A stretch of 64,000 nucleotides of DNA from Mytilisepta virgata. Lineage: Eukaryota; Mollusca; Bivalvia; Mytilida; Mytilidae. Numbering within the stretch: position 1 is the first letter of the stretch; every line of letters begins with the position of its first letter. A program made the position numbers and the translations under genes. The DNA is taken from the NCBI GenBank assembly GCA_028015205.1, contig CM051517.1:52637455-52701454 (forward strand), in the 5' to 3' direction. This document shows positions 9,897-21,072 of this stretch, piece by piece. The notes below the pieces were generated by a model. It saw only the letters and a program-made list of their open reading frames with translations, had not been told where the DNA came from and made no database searches.

Positions 9897-11790
9897 ATGA
9901 CCTCTCGCGAACGACCACCCCTCCAACGCGACCAACGATCACCGTTTTGTGGCCGAAAATTAATATAAACCCCTCTGATTCGGCCAAAGAATGGTCGATC
10001 TTAATTTAGAGACAAACCGGAAGTGTTGATAGTATCTTTTATAATCCCGTGGTTACTCGGGTATTTGTAAGTCATAGACAAAATCGACCAGTTTTAGGGA
10101 CCAGTTGAACAGTGTTCAGTATCTAATACGATGTCGTCTAGGAAAAGGAAAAATTGACACTCGATGAAAAAATAAAAGTGATCAGGCTGAACGAAAAATG
10201 TGACAGTGCGAGATTGATATCGTCCAATTACGATGTGGGGAAGACAGAAATTCAGTCAATCATAAGAAACAAAACGGAAAAACATACCAGTCACCGGGAA
10301 AATGATACAAGAGAAAACAATATTATTATCAGCAGAATTGAACTATGATGACTTCACAGCATTGTTGGCTTAATCGTTTTCAGCCTAGGCATAATATTAA
10401 ATGTAGTGTTTTGAGTGGTGAATCGGCAGATGTCAGCAAGGAAATTATTGATGACTGGTCCAATAGACTTACTGACATAGGAAAAAAATATAAACAAGAA
10501 GATATTTTTAATTGTGATGAAACTGGCTTATTTTTTCGTGCACTGTCTACTAGATCCCTTGTTGTAAAGGGAGATTCTTCCAATGGGGGAAAAGGCAAAA
10601 TAAAGAATAACTGTTTTACTCTGTGAAGTGGGACAGGGGAAAAAATGAAGCCTTTGGTAATTGGACGCTCTCAAAATCCACGATGTTTCAAGGAATATAA
10701 AAAAATTAAACTTTAAAGTTCATTATGAGGCAAACAAAAAGGCTTGGATGACAGGGAAAATATTTGAATCCTGGTTAAAACAGTCAAACAGTAAATTTAG
10801 AATTATGAACAGATCAGTATTATTATTTGTTGACAATTGTAGTTCCCATCCACACCTTGAACTGACTAACATTAAACTAGCCTTCTTCCCCCCAAATACC
10901 ACATCCAAATTACAGCCAATGGATGCAGGAATTATTCAAAATTTTAAGATGATCTACAGGAAAAAACTGTTGCAACATGTTCTATTTTTAATGGATGAAG
11001 TGTCTAATGCCTCTGAAGTGTTAAAAGGTGTCAACATTCTGGATGCCATTAATTGGACATGTGCTGCCTGGGACATACTTGCCAACGAGACAGTTGAAAA
11101 ATGCTTAAAAAATGTTGCTTTTTTCAAGACATCACTGGTATGTAATTTAACCGTTTATTTAATAATTAAAGTACTTGTGGCAAATAGTGCAAATGAGACC
11201 CAATACTAATTAAGATTACATTTAACCACCTTTAATATCATCTCAGGTAACACAATCAACAATTTTGATTGTGACATGTAAATTGTACAAACAACCTAGG
11301 CCTACACAAGGTAATTAATTCACTGATACATGCACACAACATTCAATTGTGAATCAATATATAATTAATTTATACTGTTTTGATTTTTTTATTCAGGCAT
11401 CAGACAATTATCAGATGACAATGATGGTGAGGACTGGGAAGAGGAAGATCTTTTGCCACTCTTACCCCAAGGCTCAACATTAAGAGATTTTGTATTATAT
11501 GATGACCACATTGCAACAGAAATAAACAATGACAGTGACAACTGGTAGGATGATGTAATGCATGACATTAGAAATAGGCATGAATCTCTGGAATCAGCAG
11601 ACAATTATGATGAAAATGAAAGTGAACGAGGATCTAACACAATACACACTCAGTGATTCATGGAATAATAGTGACAAAATTAAAACTTATGGTCTTATCA
11701 CAAACAACGTTGAACTTGTTGAAATAATGAATAAAGCTCAAGAAATCCTTAAACAAGACAAGAAAAAGGCATAAAAACAAACCACCATAC
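9897..11790 (+). mobile_element. Tigger/pogo-type DNA transposon, degraded
   Basis: The 5' flank (9900-10010) has a GC-rich segment with 'gaccacccctcc', 'gcgaccaacg' and 'gtggccgaaaat', typical of the subterminal region of Tigger-like elements. It is followed by a start codon and a broken transposase. No matching inverted repeat is found at the 3' side, so the right end is placed after the last transposase-like sequence and is uncertain. The left terminal repeat is also diverged beyond recognition. Confidence 0.75.
10131..11769 (+). pseudogene. Tigger/pogo-like transposase, frameshifted
   Basis: The family cuts and pastes the element with a DNA-binding CENP-B-like N-terminus and a DDE-type (here D,D,D) catalytic domain. 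The start is ATG at 10131, with a Lys/Arg-rich first stretch. A frameshift near 10155 leads into the helix-turn-helix (TLDEKIKVI at 10154 onward). A deletion of part of the second DNA-binding domain lies near 10280-10350. CWLNRFQPRHNI and GESADV then lead to the first catalytic Asp in NCDETGLFF (10516). At least two frameshifts fall at 10610-10690. The second and third Asp lie in LLFVDNCSSHPH (10832) and LQPMDAGIIQNFK (10922), 30 residues apart. An acidic tail follows from about 11397. A GT-AG intron-like segment (11138-11396) separates the catalytic domain from that tail, but joining it shifts the frame by one. The copy cannot make an active protein. Confidence 0.9.
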
Positions 11791-12251
11791 ACACTTTTTT
11801 TTCACATGCAATTAACATGTTTAGACTGGACATTTTTAATTTTTGTTATGTTCTAACAATGTATTGCAATATAGTGATAAGACAATTGAACATTTTAATA
11901 TTTTATTTATTTAATAAATGTTTTAATGATAAAAATATTTTATTGAATAAAGTGACATATCGGTTCTTTATCAGTTTTCATGCATCTTTTTGTCAAATGG
12001 CTACATGTACACTTAATTCTGAAACCAAAGATACACATCTACAAGTAATATTGGTTGTTAATTGGATACTACAAATTGATGTAATTCAGAGCTATCCCCT
12101 CAAGAAAGATCATTATAAGACCACTTTCATGGTGTCCCTTGTACCTTATTTTTTTGTCGTGACTGAAGCTGCATTTCAACAGTTAAGATAATTAAATTTT
12201 GCATTTTTTTTTGGCTTGGAGAACTACCGATGACAAATACATGTAAGTTAT
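11791..12251. other. Stretch downstream of the transposase
   Basis: An open frame at 11817-12191 spans AT-rich DNA and has no recognised domain. It may be partly transposon tail. The phrase 'taagaccactttcatggtg' near 12117 resembles Tigger subterminal sequence but is not a clear terminal repeat. Confidence 0.35.
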
Positions 12252-12252
12252 C

Positions 12253-12340
12253 CGGGCCATAACTGACGACGTGATCATTCTAAATTTTCCGGATGTTCTA
12301 TGCAAAACAATGACATAGAAATCGGTAATTGTCTGCAAAA
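12253..12340 (+). repeat. Dispersed repeat family R2, copy 1
   Basis: It shares with 48905-49002 the sequence 'ccataa(c/a)tgac(g/c)acgtgat', 'aaattt(t)cc(c)ggatg', 'tcyatgcaaaayaatg' and 'tcggtaatt...gcaaa...tcggaa', in the same order and orientation. There is no coding sequence. It is probably part of a MITE or retroelement not otherwise seen. Confidence 0.7.
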
Positions 12341-12676
12341 GTCGGAAACCCTATATATCTAATTTATTTTACAGACGTTGAACACAATCTACAACATATG
12401 AAATATATTTTATCTTGGGAAAGATATATATTTTTCTAATTCTGCGCGCATTTATACATCTCTTGACCCATTTTTTTTTTAATAAATTCTGATATCACCA
12501 CACGTTGGATAATAAATGCTCGTGAAATTTTCCGCAAAAAAACTTTAGGAAGACCCCTCGGAGTTTTACATTGTCATTAGAGAAAAAGATTCTAAAACTC
12601 TTGACGCGTGAATTATGGAATTTATCCACTCTTTTATTTTTTATACTGCTCGGACAAGCCTCGCAGTTTAAATATA

Positions 12677-12836
12677 GATTCTCCTTCAGGCACGAGTGGG
12701 TTATGGAATTTCTCCACCCGAGATAGTTAAATTTCGATTTTCAACACGCGAGCCTTTAGCGAGCGTGTTAAAATCTAAAATTTAACTATTGAGGGTGGAG
12801 AAATTCCATAATTCACGAGTAAATTGAAGGAGAATC
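12677..12836. mobile_element. Palindromic (fold-back) MITE
   Basis: The left arm 12677-12754 and right arm 12762-12836 are inverted copies with about four in five bases matching. Shared blocks include 'gattctccttca', 'ttatggaatttctccaccc' and 'atagttaaattt'. The central loop is very short ('tttagc' region). A further partial copy of the arm ('gtgaattatggaatttatcc') lies at 12608-12628. An AT-rich frame on the minus strand crosses it and is not a gene. Confidence 0.85.
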
Positions 12837-13745
12837 TGTTTCTCCTATGATTTTCGACAAAAACCTCAAGACAAAAGTCGTTGCTATGTAGTTTGTTTAC
12901 ATGGACGTCATTTCGGGACTTCTCTAGTTTATCGTCCCAGTAACTGTAGAAAAAAGGGCGGTAATTCCCACGTAGAAATTTAATCACCGGGAAGTGGTTA
13001 AAGATATTATGTATTTTTATCCCATCGATTAAACACGTCAAGAATAGGAGAAAAATGAAATATAAATTCCTTGAGTTGATAAATTTCATAGTAAACTGGT
13101 CATCGTTGTAGAATGTATATATATATTTAATTCCTGTTTTCAACTTTTGGTTCAGTCGAATAGAATTAAAATTTACAGTCATTTTCAATTATGGCCCGAT
13201 CTTCTTAAAAATGTTAGTACATAACACATGTATATTGTGCATTAACATTGAATACCGAATACATAAGTAAATTCGAATTCATTGTTGTTTTTATTTTTTA
13301 TTGGTAATTTTTATGTTGGGTTTAGTTACCTTCTGTCACTGGACGTTAAACAAAAATTCATCCAGCCTGTCGCCTCGAGAGCTCATTGTTCCTTTGTCAT
13401 AGGTTTATTTAGTAAAATGCATATGAATATTTTTGTTCTATAAATTCAAGTCACAATGAATTTCTAACATTAAGCAATAACACTCCAAAAGGTAATAATT
13501 ACTCTTATACTCGACAATTTATAGAAATTATATGTTCATTTGTTAAAAAGTTATTAAAAAAATATAGCAAATTGTCAAATGAACCATAGAAATGTAATGG
13601 GATATTGAGATTAGAGAAAACATAGTCATGTGGTTTCAGTCTTCTAGGACTTCCGATTAGTTTTAAAATAACAACACTTGCATTGGATATGACTAGCTAA
13701 GCTGATTCATAATTGTTTCATTTCTAAGTGATCAATAGTATCAGC
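12837..13745. other. Stretch without recognised genes
   Basis: The minus strand stays open from 13188 to 12775 (137 codons), but that frame runs into the palindromic MITE and has only a hydrophobic segment and no known domain. The part just right of the palindrome may belong to a longer version of that MITE. The phrase 'cactggacgttaaacaa' (13339) is a common mollusc repeat fragment. Confidence 0.4.
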
Positions 13746-13945
13746 GAAAACAATCTTTGAAATTTACCAAATCATAAAATACTCCTTTGGCACTTAGCAA
13801 CCATGTTTGTTATGGAAAGTAATAAGGTTATTTAGGTCCTCATAGGTATCAGCTCCAAAATGTTTGTATCAGTCTATTTTTCAGAAATATTTGAATACAT
13901 TTTAATTACCCATAGCGTCCACCTTGGATTTCTCATCAACATCAA
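13746..13945 (+). repeat. Diverged repeat X, first part
   Basis: Blocks 'ctttgaaattta', 'ttgtatcagtctattt', 'gaatacatttt' and 'catggattt' type endings match 16935-17260, in the same order and orientation. The unit resembles the core repeats of Pearl-like elements, which also pair 'ttt(c/g)a' and 'gccatcttgga' motifs, but is much more diverged. Confidence 0.5.
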
Positions 13946-13984
13946 AGCTAGACAACTTGCATAGTTTTTAGACAAAGTAAGAAT

Positions 13985-14249
13985 ACCGAAGTGTCAAAAG
14001 AGGGGAACTCCGTGGATAAAAAACACAACAGGGGACATAAAAAAGGCGACAAAGGACAAAGCAACAAACCAAAAACCAAAAGTACACATAAAAAACGAGC
14101 AGCACAAACCCCAACAAAAACTGGGGGTGAACTAAGTTGCCCCGGAAGGGTAGGCAGTTCCTGCTTCTTGCAAGGCACACGCCGTGATGCTCGTTGAATG
14201 TCATGCCCGGTGAATGAGGAAGAACTGACACTCCATAGTGGTTAATCAG
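13985..14249 (-). mobile_element. PLE-type 3' tail fragment
   Basis: The A/C-rich block plus 'caacaaaaactgggggtgaa', 'ccccggaagggtaggcag', 'ttcctgcttc' and 'cgtgatgctcgttgaat' matches in order the 3' flank of the PLE reverse transcriptase at 49925-50242 (there 'gtgctcctgaaggttgagca', 'gttcctgatcc'). The element would read on the minus strand. No reverse transcriptase is attached here. Confidence 0.65.
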
Positions 14250-14708
14250 ATGGCTCCAGACCTGCAATGAACTTTGACCTGAGGGATACAAAAGAAGTCC
14301 ATTAAAAAATTTATAATTGCACCATGATATATGGACCTACTGTAACAAAACCAACCATGATAACAGAATAACTAGTCTTGTTTTAAAGGTGTATTTACCT
14401 GAGACATTTGACATAGAAATATTGAAAGGATTAAATGAATAAAACCAAGAAAATTTTTATTCTACATGGAGAGCATGAAAGAGGTACATTTTACTTTGCG
14501 GAAGGAGACTTTTTTACCATGGCTCGTGATTTCTAAAATTACGGAAAAAGTAGACTGACTTCACACCCCGAGATTTTAACTGGATATGTGCCATTGTATG
14601 GCGATGGTTTTGAGCCATCTCCCATGTTTCAACGAAACGTACAGACTTAATGGCAGCCTATTATTTCATGACTTCTGTAACAGGAAAACAATTGCGCGGC
14701 TTGACCCA
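14250..14708. repeat. 459-bp direct repeat, copy 1
   Basis: It is identical base for base to 16409-16867, with a constant offset of 2159. After the first shared base it runs from TGGCTCC to TTGACCCA, that is TG...CA like a long terminal repeat. It begins directly after the PLE-type tail. Confidence 0.95.
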
Positions 14709-16408
14709 ACTTGACGTCATGATCTCAAACGTGTGTAAAGGAATATTTTGTGATGCTGATCCATCCTGTAAACAACTGATGGAGAAACTAGGGTCAGTAT
14801 AATTCCTTAAGTATGTATTTAACACAAAAAGTATAAAATATTTGCATACGGTCCAAAACTTTAATGTGATGCTTTAAAAAAGAATGCAAAAGAGGTGAAA
14901 ATGGGGTTTTCTAAATTTGAACAGTCCATATGTAATGTAAATCTTGTGCAATAATTTTTTTTACATATATTATAAAGTCAAATGAAAAAATTATTGTTTT
15001 TTTTACTAAAATCTTTAAAAAAAATTGTCATTCCTTAAAATTCTAGAAACCCAAATACCCCCCCCCCCCCCAAACCGGAAGTTGTAATATGTATGATGTA
15101 AACATTGGAACACATGTGTTTGTGTGAATAAATACACAGGGATTTTGCATTGCTATTAATAATATATTACAGGTCAGTTATTGTATGATGAAAAATTCTC
15201 ACTATAAGCAGGAAACACATGCTTTTTATTTAGATGTATCAATTTTGGCGAGACTACATACATGTCATGTAACAAGGACAATTGTAAACACGAACAGGTG
15301 GTTGCATTGAAAACCACAGCTAAATAATTGTAACATTAGATGAATGTATTTAATGGAAATAGGTGCAAAGAGACCTATATCATCCACAAATCCCTTTGAA
15401 CAAGAATTTTAAACCAACATTTACCAATAACAGGTTGAATAAATTCTTGTGATTTAGAATTTGCAGTTTGTCAATTGTAAAGGTGAGTAACTCATTATGA
15501 CAGCATGTAACTTAAATGTACATGTATTACTGAATTTATTTGGTTTTTAAACTTTTAATATAAGGCAGCAAAATGGACTGTCCTATTGTTCCTGTAAATT
15601 TATAAGCTTATACACTGATACACATACTGATGAATTATTTAAAAGTGCACATGTGATTGTGTAATGGAAAAAATTCATTCTCCTTGGTTGCTATGCAGTT
15701 TTTCCTCAATGCAAATCCTTGGTTACTACTTGTAGATTAATATTTTTTTCTTTAATCATTTATCGTTGAAATGTTAAGGATAGGACTAATTGTGTTTTAC
15801 AATACTTGGTGACGTCATAAAGTTATGACATCATAATTCATATAACATCATAATTTGTTCGCCTTCAAGATGTTTACATTTCTCAGATATAGAAACTGCA
15901 AATTTTTAAATAGCTGTAAAATTGTTAATACTGGGCAGATTTTGACATTTGACCCCATTTTAGATTCGTCTGTACATAATCTAGCTATTAGTTAAAAAAT
16001 ATTGAACTTTTTTGTGAGCATGTGAAAATTTCAAGCTGAAACTTTTAAAATGACGGATAATAATTTTCAAAATTTGCAATATTTCCTAAAAAAATATAAA
16101 AAGTTACCTTTATTTGTCTGTTATATGATTTTTTTAAAAGTATAAATATTAATGATAATTTTAGAAGGCATTAGTGAGTTCCAAAGAGTAAACTGAGGCT
16201 CTAAATATATCAGTAATGAATCTTGGTTTTTTCACTGATTTTTGGTTTTTATTCATGAAATAAACATGTTTGCTTTACGCCCAAATTTATGCTGAATCTT
16301 TCTTATTTTCTTTCAGATCTGAAAAATATTGCACAGTTATGTTCAGGAAAAGCTTCCGCACCAACCAAATACCATAATGTAGAGAAAATTTATATGTCAT
16401 ATTTCAAT
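14709..16408 (+). other. 1.7-kb segment between identical repeats, with intron-like structure
   Basis: A CRE-like palindrome TGACGTCA (14712-14719) overlaps an ATG at 14719. From it 74 bases stay open to a donor-like GG/GTCAGT at 14792/14793. An acceptor-like polypyrimidine-CAG ends at 16316. Joining the two parts gives 44 codons with four Cys, ending at TAA 16375-16377. The rest is AT-rich with a poly-C run at 15059-15072. No retrotransposon gag, protease or reverse transcriptase is present, and no primer-binding site or polypurine tract is evident. The spliced reading is a weak hypothesis. Confidence 0.3.
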
Positions 16409-16867
16409 ATGGCTCCAGACCTGCAATGAACTTTGACCTGAGGGATACAAAAGAAGTCCATTAAAAAATTTATAATTGCACCATGATATATGGACCTACT
16501 GTAACAAAACCAACCATGATAACAGAATAACTAGTCTTGTTTTAAAGGTGTATTTACCTGAGACATTTGACATAGAAATATTGAAAGGATTAAATGAATA
16601 AAACCAAGAAAATTTTTATTCTACATGGAGAGCATGAAAGAGGTACATTTTACTTTGCGGAAGGAGACTTTTTTACCATGGCTCGTGATTTCTAAAATTA
16701 CGGAAAAAGTAGACTGACTTCACACCCCGAGATTTTAACTGGATATGTGCCATTGTATGGCGATGGTTTTGAGCCATCTCCCATGTTTCAACGAAACGTA
16801 CAGACTTAATGGCAGCCTATTATTTCATGACTTCTGTAACAGGAAAACAATTGCGCGGCTTGACCCA
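16409..16867. repeat. 459-bp direct repeat, copy 2
   Basis: It is identical to 14250-14708. The base composition resembles the surroundings. The 3' neighbour (gatcctgg...) differs from the bases left of copy 1 (...aatcaga), so there is no target-site duplication. Short frames cross it, including one of 61 codons at 16745-16930, with no recognised domain. Confidence 0.95.
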
Positions 16868-16919
16868 GATCCTGGTGACGACCGTAGCAATGGTGTTTCA
16901 TCACAAATTTCAAATTCTT

Positions 16920-17270
16920 GGGTCAAGTAGCTTCGTCGGAAATCTTTGAAATTTAACCAAAGCCCCTTCAGGGGCCCGACAGTCAAGTTTGTTATCGTAA
17001 TGTTGCTAAACTACCAAAATAATATTCGGATACTGATATATATTGCTTGCACCAAAGTTTGGTATCAATCTATTTAATTGCTCTTCCGATGGAAAATTTT
17101 AAATACATTTTGTACATTTCCAAAAGGATCCAATGTTAAACACGTCCGACGCTTGCAGCCATCATGGATTTCCAATTCGTACACAAAGCACTCGCAGTTA
17201 ATTAATAACAAGTTTGGGTCATGCAGTTTCGGTGAAGTTTTTGAAATTAAGCCAATAAACAGGCCGTGAC
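16920..17270 (+). repeat. Diverged repeat X, second part
   Basis: About two units carry 'ctttgaaatttaac', 'ttggtatcaatctattt', 'aaatacattttgtacatt' and 'gcagccatcatggatttcc', matching the unit at 13746-13945. Units of this kind resemble old Pearl-type core repeats. Confidence 0.5.
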
Positions 17271-17394
17271 AGTCACTGTATCTTTGCTCATGTAAACTAA
17301 AAATTAGGTTCGGGTGGAATGTATTTGGTCAGTTTAAAGCTTTTTTGTTTGGAAAGTGCATGGTAAATGTATAAAATAGAAGTAAGAATGGAAA

Positions 17395-17540
17395 CGTGGA
17401 ACGTGTCAAAGCGACAACAACCCTACCAAAGAGCAGAAAGCAGCTCAAGGCTACCAATGGGTCTTAAACGCAGCGAGAACATCCCGCACCCGGAGGCGGG
17501 CTTCAACTGGCCCCTAAACAATAATGCATACTAGTTCAGC
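17395..17540 (+). repeat. Dispersed mollusc repeat R3
   Basis: A GC-rich block has 'caacaaccctaccaaagag', 'ctaccaatgggtctt', 'agcgagaac', 'tcccgcacccggaggcggg' and 'ctggcccctaaaca'. I recall this block as common in mussel and scallop sequences, often near PLE-type tails. There is only one copy in the window, so the assignment rests on memory. Confidence 0.5.
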
Positions 17541-18820
17541 GAAATGGCATACATTTAAATTTTCCCTTCGGGCAAAAATTATAACATTTAATGTAGATAT
17601 TTGTACCACCTAGTGTTGATATTCTACTGTCATGACTGTCACTATTAAATAATTTCAAATGTAATAAATATTTGATGATACCAATATGCGAATTTCTCGG
17701 AATTACGGCTCATTCTTTTGTTCAAGGTTGAAATTATTGAAACTAATGCTGATAAATTTGACGGAAAATAATTATCACCATCCCCATTTGACGTTTGTTA
17801 TTTGGTCACAGCCCACAGCAGTTTATTTTGATCTGTCTCTGAGGAATTAGATTCGTGAATGCGGATTTCAGTTACTATCGGAAAGGATAAAGTCAGTATA
17901 AAAAGATCGTAAATTACAAGTAATTAATAACAAAAAGTAATTTATTTTTTAGCTACCTTAAATATCTTAGAATCATTCATTAATTTAAGGCTTAAGGATG
18001 TGAACTTTCTTTACCCTGAAGTCTTAAAAGTGGTAATGGAAATTATGTTTATATTCTTTTGAGATGGCAGTTATGTTACCTTTATAATTAAAACAGATTT
18101 CTTGTAAGTATTTCGACACAAATGAATTCTTTGCGTTAAGGTTCAAGCACTAGTAATAATGCATTATACAGGACATGAAACTATTTTGTTACAATTTGCT
18201 AAATAGCACCATTAAAATATAAAAAAGAAAGAAAAAAAAATAGAAAGAAAAGGGAAAATTCAGTTAAAACAGGAATTAATACCTGTTTTAAAACACACAG
18301 AAAACCAAAGACAGAACTGGACAATAGACAAACAAAACATTTGAAATGTGAACTCCAACAAAATAAAAAATAAATTGAGGTTACATCAAGCTGACAAATT
18401 TTTATAATGTTTTTATTTATGACAATAGCCGGAATTGTTGGCTTAAAAAAAGCAAAGAATGCCAGGAGGGGAAAATTTGGAATATAATCCGTAAGATTTT
18501 ATTCCTGTAACTCAACGTTTTGTTATTTTGCAAGTCATCATTAATTTTGTGAAATATTTGACTTATCCACAAACTATTGTGATGTTGTGAAATTTGTGCA
18601 AGGTTTACTTCAAAATGTTTGAACTATATTGACCTTTATGATATACCCGGTACATAATTGTAGTTAAGCCAGAAGATTTATCAAGCAATAAATTAGAGAC
18701 ATATGTGGGACACGCAATAAGAAGAAGCCAAAAATTAGACAAATGAAACAAAAAAATGAACTAAAGCTATAACGTCTTAATAAAACACAAAATAAAACGT
18801 ATTAAGATAAATAACTGCAT
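17541..18820. other. AT-rich stretch
   Basis: A patch near 18285-18350 ('acacagaaaaccaaagacag', 'gtgaactccaac') looks like a decayed PLE tail. No gene is visible. Confidence 0.4.
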
Positions 18821-18822
18821 GT

Positions 18823-18975
18823 ATTATACACATACCGTCTTCAGTTGAGGGTAGTATGTCATATTACCACATGAAGGCAAAATGTCTCCGAGAGTTGCCG
18901 AGGGTGATATTTTATTTTGAGTGTGGTAATATGGCATACCACCCTCAACTGAAGGCAGTATGTGTTATATTATAT
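18823..18975. mobile_element. Hairpin MITE
   Basis: Arms of about 45 bp: 'cagttgagggtagtatg' and 'atattaccac' on the left are matched by 'gtggtaatat', 'cataccaccctcaactg' on the right. They flank a centre of roughly 55 bp. The flanking sequence contains further small inverted pieces such as 'ctctccatacggagag' (18992-19007). Confidence 0.8.
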
Positions 18976-19890
18976 TGAGTACCAATTATCTCTCCATACG
19001 GAGAGGGTAAAACTAATTTCCGGTACGGAGGGTGGTATTCTCCCATCTGGTATTCCTATCGCTAAGAATGGAATATCGCCCGTCGTCAAGAGTGGTGGAG
19101 TATAGTTAAAGGTGGATTGAAATACCACATCTCTGTCAACCAATGAGAAATCAAGATCCTTGCATAAAGTATAATATAGCGGTGTAACGTCCACACAAAT
19201 AATGTGTTACGATACTCAAAAATATTCTTTGCACACAATTTACATATACATGTTTTGAACCATTACATAGAACCAATCTGTTTAAATTATCAAAACGTTT
19301 CATGGTACCATTTTCTAATTCGGACATTAAGCAATATATAAAGCCATTTACTCATGTACACAAGGTCTGTTCAAAACATTTCGTTTGATTTTGTACTCGT
19401 TATATAGTAGCTTACTATGAAATCGTTAGAAAAATGGGGAGATGAATTTTCTAACGGAACGAAGTGATTTGTAATAATGCAAAGTAAAAATCAAATGAGC
19501 CAATAATATTTTTTACATGTATTAAATTGTAAACATTATTAAATCTTTATCTTTGTAGAGAAAACAGGGATGAAAAACAAACATTATTAAATTTGTTGAC
19601 AACATGTTATAAGAATCAGAAACAATTATTTCTTACATACCAAATAATCATTGAATTGGAGTTATTCTTCTTTGGATCACAAAGAATACATTTTTTGCAT
19701 TAGAAAAACATTAGCATAAATAGTATAAAATGACTAATTTTCTTTACTGGTGTAAATTGTCAGATAACTGGAATCTAAACTGTTTTTCCTTGCATTGCTC
19801 TTGTTTCAATAGGCCAGTCATGGTTTTGCTTTCGTCTCGTGGTGACCAGTTTTCCTGCCAACCGTTGATAGTAATCTGGCTTCTTCTAAA
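18976..19890. other. Stretch without recognised genes
   Basis: The first 230 bp may belong to a longer form of the neighbouring hairpin MITE, because 'atgtgtta' motifs lie at both its ends. The rest is AT-rich and featureless. Confidence 0.35.
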
Positions 19891-20003
19891 TGTATCAATA
19901 AAACTGGTCGCTAAGCTGCAGCCAACATGTATAAATTAAAAACTGGTCGCTAAGATGTAGCCAGCATGTATCAATTAAACACTGGTCGCTAAGATATAGC
20001 CAG
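19891..20003. repeat. Minisatellite, ~38-bp unit x3
   Basis: Units begin at 19891, 19928 and 19967 and share 'tgtatcaattaa', 'actggtcgctaaga' and 'tagccagcat'. The period is 37-39 bp. Confidence 0.9.
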
Positions 20004-21070
20004 TTGCGCTGAACGTGACTTACAATCCAAATTAACTAAACAAAAAATATATTCGACTTGTATCAATAAAGCACAAAGACCTGAAAATTATGGTTCCATT
20101 TGTAAGTCTAAATAGAGCCCGTAACTTCTTTAACGTGAGATATTTTTGGTCCGCAAAATTTGACTCTTCACCGAACTTGACATCCTACCGGATTTTCCTC
20201 ACTTGTAATGTAATACGTGCCATTTACGAAGCAGGACATATATATTCTTCCGAGCACCAATATCACTTCGGGTTTTTTGTGGAAGTTCAAATTACAAGTG
20301 TTTAATTTAGCTTTTGTGCTGTCTTATTTGATTTTCTTTGGTTAGATATGTGTGTATAACTACATTGGTTTTGTCTTTGTTGTATGTATTTGTCGTGTTG
20401 GTGTTTTTCATGAATTCGCCTAGTCTTTGGATTTTTATCTGTCTTATTTCTTTTGTATTCTTTTTCCGATACAGGTATCTAATCCAAAATAATATGAAAA
20501 TTAAATGATAAGGGGTATGTGTTAAAGAGAAAACGTTCCATTGGATTAATAATACATTCTGGTCAAAAAGATGCAAATACATATAGTATAAGACTAACAT
20601 TAAGTATATGTAGCCCTAAAAACCGCGGTGGCATATTTAACAAAAGCAACCATAAATCCCTGTAAAGAACGTGTATTAGATATAACAAACATGTGACAAG
20701 AAAACCACTAAAATTCACGGCTTGATACAGTACATGGTTATGCATAAAAATTAAAATCCAAAGCATAAAGCAGTACCACAATAGTAGTAGCATGAATCTG
20801 TGTCCTGTTGACCGGTTGTTTTGCATTTTAAAAATATTTAAGCCTTTACTAGGAACTCATAAGAGCCACTTGAAAACCAATGAAGTACCACAATGGCTCT
20901 TATCATTATTCCCCCCCCCCCCCCCTCCCCCGTATATCTTTTCCGCCATTAATGTAATTGATTTCAAATGACGTTTAATACAGAAGTATAATTATAACGA
21001 TAATGTTATGAATTTGTTTATTGTTTTGTTGAGAGGAAGATTGTAAAAATTATTTAACCGAACTTAAAGC
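20004..21070. other. AT-rich stretch with a poly-C tract
   Basis: A C-run interrupted once by T lies at 20911-20931. Open frames on the minus strand at 20307-20826 are AT-driven and have no domains. Confidence 0.45.
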
Positions 21071-21072
21071 TA

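Noticed and set aside
12775..13188. 137-codon minus-strand open frame
   Set aside because: It reads into the arm and loop of a palindromic MITE and shows no known domain.
13968..14291. 107-codon minus-strand open frame with Phe/Leu/Cys-rich end
   Set aside because: It is the reverse of the A/C-rich PLE tail. The same apparent protein arises from the other tail copies, so the frame follows from repeat composition.
14250..16867. Full LTR retrotransposon
   Set aside because: The repeats are identical and have TG...CA ends, but there is no target duplication, primer-binding site, polypurine tract or coding domain. Reported only as an open question.
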